A DNA stretch of 38,042 bases from a virus: positions 1-38,042 of IMG/VR virus record IMGVR_UViG_3300032236_000481; one strand, given 5' to 3'. The notes under the pieces were generated by a model. It saw nothing but the letters and a program-made list of their open reading frames with translations. It searched no databases and had not been told where the DNA came from. The position numbers and the translations under genes are program-made. Of this stretch, positions 36,829 through 38,042 are shown in pieces. Position 1 is the stretch's first letter; each line of letters opens with the position of its first letter.

Positions 36829-37127
36829 TATTTTTTCCCTTTTACGTCATCGACAAAACCTTGAACGAGGTCATTATCTTCGCCAGCTTTAGCAGTTGCT
36901 GTACGGAAAGCCTCTTGAACATCGTGACCTGTAATACGACCACGCCAAGCAAGGATAACCCCCATACCGCTAATTGCAATAAGTATGGTTGAGGTGAAGG
37001 CAATTGCTCCACCTTTAACCCAATCATTAGAGATGACTGCACCTACGCCCATACCAACAGGAAAAGAAAACATAGCCACCCCGATAGTTCGGGTGGCTAT
37101 ATCTTTATGTAGATCGAAGCGACCCAT
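36828..37127 (-). CDS. Two-pass membrane protein, probable holin (99 aa)
   Basis: Two clear membrane segments lie at about 15-33 (GVAMFSFPVGMGVGAVIS) and 39-61 (GGAIAFTSTILIAISGMGVI), with a charged C-terminal tail (about 65-99) rich in Lys, Asp and Glu. This is the usual design of a class II holin. It stands directly before the endolysin gene and overlaps it by one base. Confidence 0.72.
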   Translation of the reverse strand: MGRFDLHKDIATRTIGVAMFSFPVGMGVGAVISNDWVKGGAIAFTSTILIAISGMGVILAWRGRITGHDVQEAFRTATAKAGEDNDLVQGFVDDVKGKK

Positions 37128-37375
37128 TACTGGCGCGCCTTCATTACCTCTACGTCAACCTTGATTGAGTGCTGGTTTTCTAGCAACTCTTCTACCTTGT
37201 TGATAAGCCCAGTCTTGCCATCGTTATATAGCGCATATTCAATCCGAGCCAACTTATCCTTCAGTTCATCTGTGTGCTTCTGAATCGTGTGCTTGGCAAT
37301 CATGCTCATACCAGCCATTAAAGCTGCTGCTACAAAAAAATATGAGTAAACGATTGTTGCTGTATCTGCTGACAT
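37127..37375 (-). CDS. Membrane-anchored coiled-coil protein of the lysis cassette (82 aa)
   Basis: One N-terminal membrane segment (about 8-26, IVYSYFFVAAALMAGMSMI) is followed by a coiled coil (HTIQKHTDELKDKLARIEYA, then INKVEELLENQHSIKVDVE). Such proteins are regular members of actinophage lysis cassettes and may assist membrane disruption, as spanin-like or holin-accessory proteins. The base at 37127 is shared with the holin gene. Confidence 0.65.
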   Translation of the reverse strand: MSADTATIVYSYFFVAAALMAGMSMIAKHTIQKHTDELKDKLARIEYALYNDGKTGLINKVEELLENQHSIKVDVEVMKARQ

Positions 37376-37398
37376 GATTGCGCCTTTACGGTTATAAA

Positions 37399-37644
37399 TT
37401 AGTTTTCAAATACTGATACTGCTGCTGTTCCTGATGCTGTAATAACCCAAAGTTCAGAACCGCCATTAACATCAAAAGTGATCTTGTCATTGGCATCTAA
37501 TTTGTAACCTGTTGATGAAGTCACATTACGATCACCAAGGTAAGTAGCCACAGTCTCAGAATGAATAGAAACCTTGCGTGGTGATCCAGCTTGGTCAACT
37601 ATCTTTACTGCTGTAGTGCTTACTGAGTATTGCGCTGTACGCAT
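37399..37644 (-). CDS. Small beta-rich virion protein (81 aa)
   Basis: The product starts MRTAQYSVSTTAVKIVDQAG and has short beta strands throughout (KVSIHSETVATYLGD, KITFDVNGGSELWVITAS). It resembles small single-domain tail or capsid accessory proteins. GGAG lies upstream. No definite family is recognised. Confidence 0.6.
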   Translation of the reverse strand: MRTAQYSVSTTAVKIVDQAGSPRKVSIHSETVATYLGDRNVTSSTGYKLDANDKITFDVNGGSELWVITASGTAAVSVFEN

Positions 37645-37654
37645 TTATTGCTCC

Positions 37655-37888
37655 TTAAATGACGAGTGTTGCTGCTTCTTCTTCTGTAAGTGGTGTTCCA
37701 GATACAAGTTTAGCGCGAGCAGATGCTTTGAGATCAGCGAGCGCTTTGGCTGCTGCATCTTCTTCAGCCTTGCGTGCCTCGGCGGCTACGCGATCTGCTT
37801 CCATCTGTGCTACTTCAGCGTCAGTCAATTCAATGATTGACTCCACGCCTGTCTCGCAGTTGATTTCGATTCGTGTTGGATTAGGCAT
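37655..37888 (-). CDS. Small tail-associated protein with Ala/Glu helix (77 aa)
   Basis: A short beta start (MPNPTRIEINCETGVESIIE) is followed by a long Ala/Glu/Arg/Lys helix (LTDAEVAQMEADRVAAEARK, then AEEDAAAKALADLKASARAK). This layout, LTDAEVAQ plus a charged helix, is common in small proteins encoded next to tail fibre genes, where they may be assembly chaperones. It overlaps the preceding tail protein gene by eight bases. Confidence 0.65.
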   Translation of the reverse strand: MPNPTRIEINCETGVESIIELTDAEVAQMEADRVAAEARKAEEDAAAKALADLKASARAKLVSGTPLTEEEAATLVI

Positions 37889-38042
37889 TTTTTACTCCAT
37901 ATAGATAGGCGGTTGAGTATTGTTTTAGATTTCCTGCTGTTGTCAAAAGACTTAGAGAACTGATTGCGGTGGTGATTGACCATAATCCTGCACTCAGTCC
38001 CATAATCGCAGCTGAAGCATTTGTCTCTGTTACAAAGTCAAC
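37881..38042 (-). CDS. Tail fibre-like protein, C-terminal part only (cut by window edge)
   Basis: The frame is open from the right edge to the stop at 37881-37883, giving 53 residues. It includes MGLSAGLWSITTAISSLSLL and ends NLKQYSTAYLYGVKNA. The ending pattern (G-N-x-x-Q-Y-S-x-x-x-L-Y-G) is one I associate with the same type of small tail protein whose start lies at 80-1. If the genome is circular or permuted, these two pieces are one gene with a middle part missing from the window. Confidence 0.65.
   Translation of the reverse strand, partial: VDFVTETNASAAIMGLSAGLWSITTAISSLSLLTTAGNLKQYSTAYLYGVKNA

Overview
The window looks like almost all of one lytic, tailed double-stranded DNA phage genome, most likely podovirus-like, that infects an actinobacterium. 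The host inference rests on a phage WhiB protein (27641-28018, four cysteines and GVWGG) and is supported by a proteasome/HslV-type peptidase (30563-31096). A terminase, portal, scaffold and N4-gp56-type capsid protein are present. No tape-measure, tail-tube or sheath gene is visible, so a short tail is inferred. I see no integrase, repressor, tRNA or CRISPR array. The base composition looks moderate to low for an actinobacterial phage, which would fit a freshwater host of the acI type, but this is inference only.

Layout. Most genes lie on the minus strand, packed with ATGA or TAATG stop/start overlaps. From about 19.8 kb down to 1, and then continuing from 38.0 to 34.1 kb if the molecule is circular or permuted, runs the late block: small protein, TerL, three tiny lysine-rich proteins, portal, a disordered protein, a 1533-aa internal protein and three further internal-type proteins, scaffold, major capsid protein, connector and nozzle-like proteins, tail fibre proteins, a lysis cassette (membrane proteins plus a CHAP endolysin), more tail proteins, and a strong terminator at 34.0 kb. 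An HNH endonuclease gene sits antisense inside this block at 6.9-7.4 kb, next to a good minus-strand promoter for scaffold and capsid. The two window edges carry the N-terminal start and the C-terminal end of what looks like one kind of tail protein, so the genome is probably only slightly incomplete.

The early minus-strand blocks are 33.95-31.06 kb (DUF6378-like protein, HTH protein, metallophosphoesterase, C5 cytosine methyltransferase split in two ORFs) and 30.45-23.05 kb, which is driven by a near-consensus promoter at 30.5 kb. The second block holds RecT annealing protein, Cas4-like nuclease, WhiB, a replication-initiator-like protein, a PD-(D/E)XK resolvase, a run of tiny zinc-ribbon proteins, a secreted lysozyme-like protein, an HNH protein, SSB and an excisionase-like HTH protein. 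No DNA polymerase, primase or helicase is visible, so host replication enzymes are probably used together with phage recombination proteins.

The plus strand carries three units: the HNH gene, the proteasome-like gene, and an island at 20.3-22.9 kb of small unknown genes with different-looking codon use. That island is preceded by about 1 kb of mostly non-coding, repeat-rich DNA between divergent transcription units, which is the best candidate for a replication origin or control region. The most unusual features are the poly-G-containing split methyltransferase, the lone HslV-like peptidase, the zinc-ribbon microprotein array and a lysozyme whose only sensible start is ATT.
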